NCBI GenBank assembly: GCA_016787525.1
Contig: JAEUUP010000112.1
Span: 1 to 57,596 of the forward strand
Length of the DNA: 57,596 bases
Direction of reading: 5' to 3'
Source: Saprospiraceae bacterium
GTDB taxonomy: Bacteria; Bacteroidota; Bacteroidia; Chitinophagales; Saprospiraceae
Shown here: in pieces, positions 1 through 8,161 of the stretch
Layout: each line of letters starts with the position of its first letter
How positions within the stretch are numbered: position 1 is the stretch's first letter
Notes under the pieces: model-generated
What the model saw: only the letters and a program-made list of their open reading frames with translations
Database searches by the model: none
What the model was told of the DNA's origin: nothing
Translations under genes and position numbers: made by a program

Positions 1-240
1 ACCCGCTATCGCGCCGCGCTCAAATGAATCGTAATCAAATAACTCATTTGACTCCCTGGTTGCCCTTTTTGTCTCTCTCGTCTTTTTCATCTATCAAAGG
101 TCGCTTTTTTTTCCCTTGACACACTTTTTTGAACAGTCTCCGTAAGTCATTTTTTAAATGCTTTTGCTTACAATCCCAAAGTTCCTTTTTACGCAACTGA
201 GAGCTTTCTAATTGGGTTTGATAATCCAAGACGGCTTAAT

Positions 241-516
241 ATGAAAGAGCGAAATAGGATTTTTGACCGTAGAGATACAATCCCCTATTGTTTTCCACCA
301 GCAGATTATAAAGGAGATGGTGCAATTGTACTTCATAATCGTTTAAAGGAAGAAGACTTACCCAATTTACGTATTGTTCAAGAATGGTATTGGGACAATC
401 ATAAAAATGAACTTTTAGTCCGTTTACACAGTATCGCACCAATGCAAAATTGTACAAACGAGGCAGGTGATTTTCTTTATAGAGAAGCTATTTTTTATCG
501 TAAAAATGATGATTGA
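241..516 (+). pseudogene. GldN-like fragment, probably a decayed gldN paralogue
   Basis: The 91-residue product resembles the C-terminal half of the full GldN encoded at 15903-16943. The fragment has an EWYWD motif, then IAPMQNCTNEAGDFLYRE, where GldN has EDWYFD, then IAPLKDVTNEAGEFMYEQ. Its start (FDRRDTIPYCFPP) also recalls the GldN stretch VIDVREKINLPFIYP, so the region between the two motifs is shorter than in GldN. There is no signal peptide, and the frame upstream has stops. GldN is a periplasmic component of the type IX secretion core, and this piece lacks most of it. It may be a remnant of a second gld locus or a small stand-alone protein. The similarity is clear by eye; the pseudogene status is inference. 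Confidence 0.6.
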
Positions 517-618
517 ATGAAAACAACAACTGGCATCAGTATCAAGTCATTAGAAAACGTAACGAAAGTACCTTCAGCCTTTTCAGTATTTATCCAAATT
601 TGTTCATGGTTTTTTACT

Positions 619-807
619 TTACAAAGTTGAAAAGACCTTAAAAAACTGAATACCGCCAAACAGTATCGCTCCCCAAAAAATAAAACCAACATTGGCTAAT
701 GTCAAAATAGTGCCGCCAACACACCACAAAGCACCATACAGCAGCAATAACCTATGTGCGATTGTCGTGAAAGAAACTGATAGTTTTGCAGTCAATTTCA
801 CTTTCAA
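619..807 (-). CDS. Possible small two-helix membrane protein
   Basis: A 62-residue frame beginning with TTG encodes two hydrophobic stretches, about residues 18-38 and 42-56 (LLLLYGALWCVGGTILTLA and VGFIFWGAILFGG). No family is recognised. No ATG is available, and the frame is closed upstream by the TGA inside the dispersed 10-mer at 831. It lies between the GldN-like fragment and the tandem repeat, in a stretch that otherwise looks decayed, so it may be a remnant of a longer gene. Confidence 0.25.
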   Translation of the reverse strand: MKVKLTAKLSVSFTTIAHRLLLLYGALWCVGGTILTLANVGFIFWGAILFGGIQFFKVFSTL

Positions 808-884
808 TGGATGCTCTTTAAACGACTTGACCCCTCAGTAATTCTCATTCAAATAGTATATTTTTGTCAAAACAATCGCAACAA

Positions 885-1180
885 GACATATTTATCTCCA
901 TTTCTTTGAAATTATGTCGTTCAAGACATATTTATCTCCATTTCTTTGAAATTATGTCGTTCAAGACATATTTATCTCCATTTCTTTGAAATTATGTCGT
1001 TCAAGACATATTTATCTCTTTTTCTTTGAAATTATGTCGTTCAAGACATATTTATCTCTTTTTCTTTGAAATTATGTCGTTTCAAGACATATTTATCTCT
1101 TTTTCTTTGAAATTATGTCGCTTCAAGACATATTTATCTCTTTTTCTCTGAAATTATGTCGCTTCAAGACATATTTATGA
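885..1180. repeat. 40-41 bp tandem repeat, seven full units and a partial one
   Basis: Units start with GACATATTTATCT at 885, 925, 965, 1005, 1045, 1086 and 1127, and a truncated unit starts at 1168. Each full unit ends in AAATTATGTC, so its ends form an imperfect inverted repeat (GACATA-TTT against AAATTATGTC). Units are joined by GTTCAA, GTTTCAA or GCTTCAA, and the period steps from 40 to 41 bp in the last units. Internal changes (CTCCA to CTCTT, TTTG to CTCTG) accumulate towards the right end, which gives the array a polarity. Nothing in the 517-1253 stretch looks like a confident gene. Confidence 0.95.
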
Positions 1181-1195
1181 GTGGAATAAACGAAC

Positions 1196-1233
1196 AAAAA
1201 GCCGCCCCGATTGACACAATCGAGACGGCTTTT
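1196..1233. terminator. Bidirectional hairpin terminator
   Basis: GCCG and CGATTG pair with CAATCG and CGGC across a symmetric 3x3 internal loop, with an A run on the left and TTTT on the right. It lies about 20 bp past the stop of the minus-strand gene ending at 1254. Confidence 0.7.
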
Positions 1234-1253
1234 CATTTCAATGCCGATTTACA

Positions 1254-1760
1254 TCACGTTGTGGGTGTCTTGGCACTACTAGAATCTGCACCGTTGTCCG
1301 TTGATTTTGCTTTTTTGTAATACGCTTTTAGCTTGTCCAACAAAGGTTTGTACTTAACATTTTTGGCAGCTTCTCTTTGAACGATGGCGTAAAATTCGTT
1401 GGCATAACTCAACGAATCGGTTTTGCAAATCATCAAATTGGTCTCCCATTTTTTGTTAATCTCTTCGTTGATAGTGGCTTGAATACTAAAAAAGTTGACA
1501 AGCGCCGATGATTTTACCGAAAAATCATCTTTGTTGTAGGACTGCGCCAAGATTTCAGGGAAGTCGGTGATGCCTTGAAAACAAGCCTTGATAAACTCTA
1601 AGCTGTAATCACCTGTTGACTTTTTACCCGAAGTGGTTTTGCTGAAATCGCCAAGATAATCAACAATGGCGGCACTCAATTGGCTAATCAGGTTGTAAAT
1701 CAATACCAATTTTGGGTCGTCGGTACTCGTGTCAGAAGAAATAAGTGCTCTTTTTGCCAT
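1254..1760 (-). CDS. Hypothetical 168-residue protein
   Basis: I do not recognise this family. The product is soluble, without signal peptide or membrane segments, and rich in helix-forming residues. It ends in a low-complexity Ser/Thr/Ala tail (ADSSSAKTPTT). The start MAKRALISSDTS is a plain ATG with an AT-rich leader and a 200-bp gap to the next gene, so it is probably transcribed alone and ended by the hairpin at 1196-1233. It carries no copy of the dispersed 10-mer. Codon usage looks like that of its neighbours. Its coding status is supported by length and composition only. Confidence 0.6.
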   Translation of the reverse strand: MAKRALISSDTSTDDPKLVLIYNLISQLSAAIVDYLGDFSKTTSGKKSTGDYSLEFIKACFQGITDFPEILAQSYNKDDFSVKSSALVNFFSIQATINEEINKKWETNLMICKTDSLSYANEFYAIVQREAAKNVKYKPLLDKLKAYYKKAKSTDNGADSSSAKTPTT

Positions 1761-1959
1761 GATAAATGGTATTTTAAAGAGTGAATGGATAAGTGTTTTA
1801 AAATGGATGGTACTTGCTTTGTTGTTTGCTTGTTAAACGTTTCATTTTTACTAAAACAAATATAATTTTAAAATATTGTTCTTTGAAAACATTTTTTTAT
1901 ATATTTTTTAGTCATACCATTTTTTTACACCCTCCGCTAAATTTCTCTCAAATCTTCAA

Positions 1960-2412
1960 CTAAAGCACCACATTACGCTTAAACGCACAACCCAACTCGA
2001 TGATTGAATCCGTTTTGGCGATGCCTGGAATATTATCAATTTTATCGTACAAAATCTCGCGCATGTGTTCGTGATTTTTGGCAATGATGCGCAGATAGAG
2101 CGTATAAGTGCCTGTGATATAGTAGCATTCGGTCACTTCTGGAATGGCTTTTAGGGCTTCGATGATGCGGACGGAATCGTGGTCTTTGTCTAAAGTGATG
2201 CCTGTGAATGCGCCCCAATCGTAGCCAATTTTTTTCTCATTCAGCATAGGTTTGATGCCTGCCACGATGCCTTGGTCGAGCATCCGATTGTATCGTTGAT
2301 GCACCATCGTGTTTGAAATGCCCAATTCTGCGGCAATTGTCGAAAAGGCGATACGCCCGTCTTTTTCTAAGTATTTAAGAATTTTGATGTCGAAATCGTC
2401 TAAATGTTGCAT
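1960..2412 (-). CDS. Lrp/AsnC-family transcriptional regulator
   Basis: A DNA-binding protein of the feast/famine family with an N-terminal winged helix-turn-helix and a C-terminal RAM (effector-binding) domain. The HTH is seen in DDFDIKILKYLEKDGR and STIAAELGISNTMVHQR. The RAM part includes EVTECYYITGTYTLYLRI, the usual ECYxxTGxxDYLL-like strand with TGTYTLYL. The length of 150 residues is normal for the family. The frame is open from a TTG at 2427, but the ATG at 2412 gives the canonical MQHLDDFD start. It follows the acyltransferase gene within about 11 bp, so the two are probably cotranscribed. The ligand is unknown; many members sense amino acids. Confidence 0.9.
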   Translation of the reverse strand: MQHLDDFDIKILKYLEKDGRIAFSTIAAELGISNTMVHQRYNRMLDQGIVAGIKPMLNEKKIGYDWGAFTGITLDKDHDSVRIIEALKAIPEVTECYYITGTYTLYLRIIAKNHEHMREILYDKIDNIPGIAKTDSIIELGCAFKRNVVL

Positions 2413-2423
2413 GATTTTATGTT

Positions 2424-3725
2424 TCAAATATGAATGTCAAAACGATTGAGTGCTTCTATGATTGGCTGTCGCAAAGCTGTGAGTTGTCCATCGCGATTGG
2501 CTTTTTGGTATCGAAAATAATTCCACACTTTGGCCCCCTCAGTATAAACCCGCCAAGAGAGCAAACCTGTGCCTATCATCACGAGCGTATAAGCCAAGGT
2601 TTCAAAAAAGTTTAAATCGTAACGACCAAAAACCAGTTCAGCAAGAATCCACCAATAGAGTGGAAAAAACACCAAACCTGCACAAAATCGAATGGTCGAG
2701 TCGTAGGCATCATCTACTTTTGCCACTTTTATCATCCTATCGGACAACCAAGCGGGTATCAGATTGCCCAAGCAACCGACTAAAAAAGCGGGTAAAGCGA
2801 CCACCATGCCCAGAATACTGAGGGGTAGGTTCGTCGTTTTAGCTGCGTAGTCTTTGATTTTCAAACGATCTAAAGTATCAAAATAAGCCTCAACCTTATT
2901 TTTGAAGGACTCGAAAGCAGCGAGATGGGTCGCTTGCCAATCGTGCAAATCTGCAATCAATCGTTTGCTGCGTCTGTGGTGTGCTTCGACATCTAAAGGC
3001 GCATCGTTGGTGAGTAGGATTTCTAATTTTTTCAAAAACGCATCCTCAGCAGCGTCTTTGCAATGCACCGTGAGTTTGATGAATTGGTGTTCAATATCTT
3101 CGGTCAATTGTTGGACAGCTTGGCGGGGATTGTCGGCATACAGAGCCGCATAATTATCAGCCGAAAAGGGCTCACCGACTTCGACAACGACATCTGTACC
3201 AAATTTCAAAGCATCGTAATACGTGATGCCAACGGGCAGAATACGCAAATCGAGTGCAAAATCGTTCTGACTTTCGGCACTAAAAACAATGCGTGCCGTA
3301 CCCGTTTTGCACTCTCTGATATGCCTTTCCGCATAGCTTGTGCCTTCGGGTGCGACATAGATGCTGCGCCCTGCTTTCAAATGAGTATCGCAAGCACGAA
3401 AGGCATCTTCATTCTTAGGTGTTTGCCCAGCGGGAATATCTTGAATACGTTGAATGGGAATACAGTATAAAGTGCTTAGAATGGCACGTGAAATCGGGTT
3501 TTTAAACAAACTGTAATTCACTAATAAAAAACATTGCTCACGTGCGTACATGAGTGTAAACAAGGGATCAAGCCCTGTGTTCATGTGGTTCGAGACGACC
3601 ATCAAAGGACCTTTGGCAGTCAAGTTTTTGCGATTCACAAAAACGACTTTTCTGAAATATATGTTGAGCGAAACAACTGCTAAGGCTTGTAGAAAGCGAT
3701 AGAAGAGTTTTAGGATTGGATTCAT
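2424..3725 (-). CDS. Lysophospholipid acyltransferase (PlsC-like) with C-terminal membrane domain
   Basis: Transfers an acyl chain to a glycerolipid in the inner membrane. The acyltransferase motif I is NHMNTGLD (about residues 47-54, NHx4D), and motif III is seen as PEGTSYAER (about residues 126-134). The domain fills roughly residues 1-220. A coiled region and at least two hydrophobic segments follow (LPLSILGMVVALPAFLVGC and LVFFPLYWWILAELVFG), so the 433-residue protein is longer than a minimal PlsC. The 10-mer is present as codons for TEG (YTEGAK) near the C-terminus. It sits directly upstream of the Lrp/AsnC gene. The exact acceptor lipid cannot be told. Confidence 0.85.
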   Translation of the reverse strand: MNPILKLFYRFLQALAVVSLNIYFRKVVFVNRKNLTAKGPLMVVSNHMNTGLDPLFTLMYAREQCFLLVNYSLFKNPISRAILSTLYCIPIQRIQDIPAGQTPKNEDAFRACDTHLKAGRSIYVAPEGTSYAERHIRECKTGTARIVFSAESQNDFALDLRILPVGITYYDALKFGTDVVVEVGEPFSADNYAALYADNPRQAVQQLTEDIEHQFIKLTVHCKDAAEDAFLKKLEILLTNDAPLDVEAHHRRSKRLIADLHDWQATHLAAFESFKNKVEAYFDTLDRLKIKDYAAKTTNLPLSILGMVVALPAFLVGCLGNLIPAWLSDRMIKVAKVDDAYDSTIRFCAGLVFFPLYWWILAELVFGRYDLNFFETLAYTLVMIGTGLLSWRVYTEGAKVWNYFRYQKANRDGQLTALRQPIIEALNRFDIHI

Positions 3726-3837
3726 ACGTTAAATTTAATCTCTTTAAGACCATTTCATGGTCATGTATCTGCCGCGCAAATTACGTTCATTCAAAAATAT
3801 CGAAGCCTAATTAAGCATAAATATTTGATATTGTTTA

Positions 3838-3872
3838 TTTGCCCCAATAATACGAATATTAGAGTATATTTG
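3838..3872 (+). promoter_or_regulatory. Possible Bacteroidota-type promoter
   Basis: TTTG at 3838-3841 and TATATTTG at 3865-3872 match the -33 TTTG and -7 TAnnTTTG boxes of Bacteroidota sigma-ABfr promoters. Their 23-bp spacing is a few bases longer than usual. The boxes lie 60 bp before the cargo gene at 3932. Confidence 0.4.
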
Positions 3873-3931
3873 TGAATGTACTTCGCACGAACACACCACC
3901 ATTATTTAATCACCAAATTTAATTCTTTAGA

Positions 3932-5356
3932 ATGAAAAAAACGCACGTCCTGCTCCTCTTCACCTTTTTTTACCACATGGCATCGGCACAGATAAATGTC
4001 ACCTATGCAATGGCAAACGACAGTCGATTATCACAAATTATAAAACAAAGCAATGGTAATTACTTGATTGTTATAAACGATATAAATAAAATACAGAGAC
4101 CTTTTATTGTTAATGCTAAGATTTTAGAAATAAACTCAAGGGGTAATTTTATTGATAGCCTGATTTTTGCCTCCAAAGGCAGTAATCTAAATTCTTATAT
4201 TGATAGATTAATTCCATTTTCTGATGGTTACATAGGCTTAGGTCAAATAACTAACAGACTCGATTCACGAGTCTCTTTTTGGGTATTTCGCTTAAATCAA
4301 AAACTACAACTCATTCAAGATACTTTAGTCCCTCTTGCAAGAAGTATGACAGCACCTGCTTTTGCTTTTGATAGAGATAGTAATATTATATTCTCATCTG
4401 GTAATTTATCTGTACCCATTTATTTTGGTAAAATAGATAAAAAAGGGAACGTATTTTCTTGGAAAGTGGATTCTTCTGAATTTTTGATTCCAAGTAGCTC
4501 ATTGATAGTTAGAAAAGATAGCTTGCTTTATACCGTTTTCACAGACAAAGAATTCATCACTTTTGATACCGCTTTTAATAAAATTCATAAAACACCTATT
4601 GTTTTTAGTGCTGGATTTAATGCCACAGTGACTCCACTCAATGATTCAACATTTAGTATTGCAGGTCGAACAACGCTTACTTCTCTTTATGGTTGGCGGC
4701 AGTTTTTTGGTATCACAACAGTATCAGGTCGCATAATTTTTAGAAATATTTATTCTACAAGTGTGGATACAGCAATTTGGGGTGCTTTTAATTACGGTGC
4801 TGATTCAACTAAACAAAGTGAATGGTACTGGGGAGGAACTTACAACTACATACTTGGTTCAGACGGTCGTGCGCCTGTCGCATCATCTTTCATCTTGCAC
4901 AAACTCAATCGAGATTACAGTATAAAATGGACAAAAAGATACGGCGGGGATGCCTATTACGAAATGTATGGTGTATTAACAACAGATGATGGTGGCTGTA
5001 TCATGTATGGCACACGATACGACTACAACAGCGTACCTAAATACGATGCGTACATACTCAAAGTCAATGGCGAAGGTTTAATAACAAGCGAATCGTCCAT
5101 ACCCCTCAGTATCAATAACCTTCATATTTATCCAAACCCAAGTAGTGGATTGGTTAATTTTGATTACAAAGAACCTCTTAAAGATGTTCAAATTCGTGTC
5201 ATTGATACAAAAGGCAGTTTGGTGCATCAAGTAAAAATAGCCGAAGGTCTTTTACCCACACTCGATTTATCTTTCTTGAATAAGGGGGTTTATTTTATTC
5301 AAATTATGGAGCAGAATCGCTTGTTTGCAATGACAAAGTGGGTGAAAAGTGAATAG
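3932..5356 (+). CDS. Secreted protein with type IX sorting domain (copy 1)
   Basis: A 474-residue protein with a signal peptide (MKKTHVLLLFTFFYHMASAQ) and a C-terminal Por-type sorting domain beginning LHIYPNPSSGLVNFDY and ending in a KGVYFIQIMEQ strand. Such proteins cross the outer membrane through the type IX system whose core genes lie at 16-22 kb. The middle contains repeated beta-rich units with GGD/GG turns (TTDDGGCIMYGTRYD), like beta-propeller or T9SS-associated repeats; no enzyme domain is recognised. It is a tandem paralogue of the next gene. The last ~405 bp are nearly identical between the two, while the first two thirds have diverged. One dispersed 10-mer encodes PLS just before the sorting domain. 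Confidence 0.85.
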   Translation: MKKTHVLLLFTFFYHMASAQINVTYAMANDSRLSQIIKQSNGNYLIVINDINKIQRPFIVNAKILEINSRGNFIDSLIFASKGSNLNSYIDRLIPFSDGYIGLGQITNRLDSRVSFWVFRLNQKLQLIQDTLVPLARSMTAPAFAFDRDSNIIFSSGNLSVPIYFGKIDKKGNVFSWKVDSSEFLIPSSSLIVRKDSLLYTVFTDKEFITFDTAFNKIHKTPIVFSAGFNATVTPLNDSTFSIAGRTTLTSLYGWRQFFGITTVSGRIIFRNIYSTSVDTAIWGAFNYGADSTKQSEWYWGGTYNYILGSDGRAPVASSFILHKLNRDYSIKWTKRYGGDAYYEMYGVLTTDDGGCIMYGTRYDYNSVPKYDAYILKVNGEGLITSESSIPLSINNLHIYPNPSSGLVNFDYKEPLKDVQIRVIDTKGSLVHQVKIAEGLLPTLDLSFLNKGVYFIQIMEQNRLFAMTKWVKSE

Positions 5357-5438
5357 CACAAATAGAGAAATCCCCCCCTCAGTAAAAATGATTTTTAGAC
5401 GATTCCTCTTAGAATGTGATTAAAACTATTAAATCATT

Positions 5439-5472
5439 GCCCAACTTTATTGATATATAAAGTTGGGCTTTT
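5439..5472 (+). terminator. Intrinsic terminator between the two cargo genes
   Basis: A perfect 12-bp stem (GCCCAACTTTAT, 5439-5450, with ATAAAGTTGGGC, 5457-5468), a 6-nt loop and a TTTT tail. It ends only 13 bp before the ATG at 5485, so it separates transcription of the two paralogues or attenuates the second. Confidence 0.8.
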
Positions 5473-5484
5473 AAAAATCTAAGA

Positions 5485-6903
5485 ATGAAAAAAAACTATC
5501 TTTTACTATTATTTATATTTTTTTACAAAATTTCTTATACACAAATAAATGTTACGTATCGTTCAGCAAATGATAATCAAGCTTGGCAAATTATTAAAAA
5601 AAATAATGGTAACTACTTGGTCGTCGTAAATGAAGCTAATAGGAGACAAAGACCTTTAATTGGTCACACTAAAATTCTTGAAATGAACACGAGGGGTGAT
5701 TTTATAGATAGTACAATATTGAAAAATGACACCCAAAATTTATTTATAGATAGGTTAATTCCTATTTCAGATGGTTATATTGGTTTAGGTCAAATTACCA
5801 ACAGAAGTGATTCAAGAGAGTTCTTTTGGGTATTCCGATTGAATAAACAATTACAACAACTGCAGGACACAATCATGCTCATTACAAGAAGTATAGCTTC
5901 TCCTGCTATTGCTTTAGATAGAGATAGCAATATCATTTTTACTGCGTGGGACGTATACAAAACGACATATTTTGGAAAAATAACCAAAACAGGCAACTTA
6001 CAGTCTTGGAAAATTGATTCCTCTCGCTTGGATTTACCAGCTAATCCCATAATCGCCCAAAAAGATAGTTTGCTTTATACCGTTCTTTATCCAACTAAAT
6101 TTGTAACTTTTGATACGACTTTCAATAAATTACATGAAAAACCCAGTACATTTAGTAATGGACTTAACTCTACATTAATAATATTAAATGATTCTACCGT
6201 TGCCATTTCAGGAAAAACAGTTCTCCCAAATGTTCAAGGCTACAGACTTTTTTTTGGTGTTTCAACATTAAAGGGTAGAACTATTTATAAAACAGTTTAT
6301 TCAACAAGTGTTGATACGGCTATTTGGAGTGCATGGAATGTCAGTGCAGATACAACAAAAACAGGAGAATGGTACTGGGGTGGTACTTATAATTTTATTT
6401 TAGGTGATGTAGGTCATGCTCCTATTCCATCATCTTTCATCTTGCACAAACTCAATCGAGATTACAGTATAAAATGGACAAAAAGATACGGTGGGGATGC
6501 CTACTACGAAATGTATGGTGTATTAACAACAGATGATGGTGGCTGCATCATGTATGGCACACGATACGACTACAACAGCGTACCTAAATACGATGCGTAC
6601 ATACTCAAAGTCAATGGCGAAGGTTTGATAACAAGCGAATCTTCCATACCCCTCAGTATCAATAACCTTCATATTTATCCAAACCCAAGTAGTGGATTGG
6701 TTAATTTTGATTACAAAGAACCTCTTAAAGATGTTCAAATTCGTGTCATTGATACAAAAGGTAGTTTGGTGCATCAAGTAAAAATAGCCGAAGGTCTTTT
6801 ACCCACACTCGATTTATCTTTCTTGAATAAGGGGAGTTATTTTATTCAAATTATGGAGCAGAATAAGATTTTCTCTGTATCTCGTTGGGTAAAACAACGC
6901 TAA
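5485..6903 (+). CDS. Secreted protein with type IX sorting domain (copy 2)
   Basis: A 472-residue paralogue of the preceding gene with the same plan: signal peptide ([20 protein letters not shown]), a beta-rich middle and a Por-type C-terminal sorting domain. From about 6430 to 6832 the DNA matches copy 1 almost base for base, including the 10-mer at 6649, then diverges again in the last 20 codons (KIFSVSRWVKQR against RLFAMTKWVKSE). Upstream, the proteins are similar but the DNA is clearly different. This pattern points to recent gene conversion rather than a recent whole-gene duplication. No catalytic domain is recognised. Confidence 0.85.
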   Translation: MKKNYLLLLFIFFYKISYTQINVTYRSANDNQAWQIIKKNNGNYLVVVNEANRRQRPLIGHTKILEMNTRGDFIDSTILKNDTQNLFIDRLIPISDGYIGLGQITNRSDSREFFWVFRLNKQLQQLQDTIMLITRSIASPAIALDRDSNIIFTAWDVYKTTYFGKITKTGNLQSWKIDSSRLDLPANPIIAQKDSLLYTVLYPTKFVTFDTTFNKLHEKPSTFSNGLNSTLIILNDSTVAISGKTVLPNVQGYRLFFGVSTLKGRTIYKTVYSTSVDTAIWSAWNVSADTTKTGEWYWGGTYNFILGDVGHAPIPSSFILHKLNRDYSIKWTKRYGGDAYYEMYGVLTTDDGGCIMYGTRYDYNSVPKYDAYILKVNGEGLITSESSIPLSINNLHIYPNPSSGLVNFDYKEPLKDVQIRVIDTKGSLVHQVKIAEGLLPTLDLSFLNKGSYFIQIMEQNKIFSVSRWVKQR

Positions 6904-6926
6904 ACATCAGAAGAATACTGAGGGGT

Positions 6927-7994
6927 CTAAATCTTAAAATCCAACAAGGCATTCTTTATAGTATTGTCGAATGCCTCTTGTTCACCAAAAAGAAATTTGA
7001 CCTCGACAGGAATTGCAAATATATTCAATTGATTGTCAGCGATATAAGGTTTGTGCAATTCTAAACGAGTGGCATCTTTTTCGGTTGTTAAAATCACTTT
7101 TTTACGTCCTTGCATTTGGTCAAACAGCGTTTTGACATGAGCCACATCGTAGTTTGTGAATACACGATGGTCTTCAAAAGCTAAGGTCGTGACAGATTTG
7201 ACACGTTTGCTCAGATGCTCAACCAGATAGTCCACTCGTGCAATGCCTGTGACCAAAAGCACATCGGTTTCGGCATCAATCTCGGTTTTTACTGAGGGGG
7301 TAAAAATATGGTAGGGCGCGCCATAATCGTAGTAACTGAAAAACACTTTTTGGTGTTCGAGCGGTTGAATATCGCGTATAAATTGCTGTTTTTCGGTTGT
7401 TTGCATATCAATGGGGCATTTTGACACAACGATAATATCAGCTCTCATCGCACCATCGCGCCATTCACGCAGATTGCCCACAGGCAGCAGATAGTCTTTG
7501 GTGTAAGGGCGTTTGTATTCCGTAATCAAGACATTTTTATAAGGCTGCACGGCAAGATGTTGAAACGCATCGTCGAGCAAAATCGTCTGAATATCAGGAT
7601 AGCGATATATGATTTGTGGTATTGCATAAGCCCGACGTTCGCCGACCGCCACAGGTACTGAGGGGTATTTGCGTTTGAATTGTAAAGGTTCGTCGCCTAC
7701 TTCCAGAGCCGTATTGTCTGGTTCGACCATGCGAAAGCCCTCCGTTTTGCGCTTATAGCCGCGACTCAAAACAGCAACATTGATATAGGGTTCGAGTAGG
7801 CGTATGAGATACTCGATGTGTGGCGATTTGCCTGCGCCACCTGTCGAAAGATTGCCGACCACAATGGTTGGGACATCGAATCGGGATGAACGCAAAAGCT
7901 GCATTTTGTACCCTAATTGGCGCATTTGTACAATACTGCCGTAGATGAAGGCAAAGGGCGAGAGTAAAATGCGCATCAGTAGATTATTCGTCAT
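6927..7994 (-). CDS. lpxK: Tetraacyldisaccharide 4'-kinase LpxK
   Basis: Phosphorylates the 4' position of the lipid A precursor at the inner membrane. The P-loop is GGAGKSP (about residues 52-58) after VVGNLST. The GDEPLQFKR segment, LLDDAFQHL and the VTGIARVD and TTEKDATRL motifs of the family are all present. Length (355) is normal. The start MTNNLLMRILLSPFAFIYG gives the expected N-terminal membrane-associated helix. Two copies of the 10-mer lie inside, encoding PSV in YPSVPVAV and in FTPSVKTE, without lengthening the protein relative to the family pattern. Another copy abuts the stop codon at 6916-6926. The gene is isolated and convergent with the cargo gene. Confidence 0.95.
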   Translation of the reverse strand: MTNNLLMRILLSPFAFIYGSIVQMRQLGYKMQLLRSSRFDVPTIVVGNLSTGGAGKSPHIEYLIRLLEPYINVAVLSRGYKRKTEGFRMVEPDNTALEVGDEPLQFKRKYPSVPVAVGERRAYAIPQIIYRYPDIQTILLDDAFQHLAVQPYKNVLITEYKRPYTKDYLLPVGNLREWRDGAMRADIIVVSKCPIDMQTTEKQQFIRDIQPLEHQKVFFSYYDYGAPYHIFTPSVKTEIDAETDVLLVTGIARVDYLVEHLSKRVKSVTTLAFEDHRVFTNYDVAHVKTLFDQMQGRKKVILTTEKDATRLELHKPYIADNQLNIFAIPVEVKFLFGEQEAFDNTIKNALLDFKI

Positions 7995-8067
7995 AATGAG
8001 ACAAAAGTAAGTGAAGTTTTTTACTTTAATTTTTGAAACCTTAAAAACAATTTAACTCGATAAATGT

Positions 8068-8075
8068 TACTTTTG
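8068..8075 (+). promoter_or_regulatory. Possible -7 promoter element of the isc genes
   Basis: TACTTTTG matches the TAnnTTTG -7 consensus of Bacteroidota, about 87 bp before the iscS ATG. I see no TTTG at the proper distance for a -33 box, so this is a weak call. Confidence 0.3.
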
Positions 8076-8161
8076 CAGTGAAAAAATAAAGACTAAATCC
8101 AAATAGTGCTGCGAAACGCAACTTTGAAAATAATAAAAAACTGATTATCAATTAATTAGCA

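Noticed and set aside
44-229. 61-residue frame on the minus strand
   Set aside because: It starts at TTG, is Lys/Asp/Glu-rich because of T runs on the other strand, and shows no family pattern. It lies beside a decayed fragment.
885-1180. CRISPR array
   Set aside because: The 40-bp period repeats as a whole; there are no variable spacers and no cas genes nearby. It is a tandem repeat with hairpin units.
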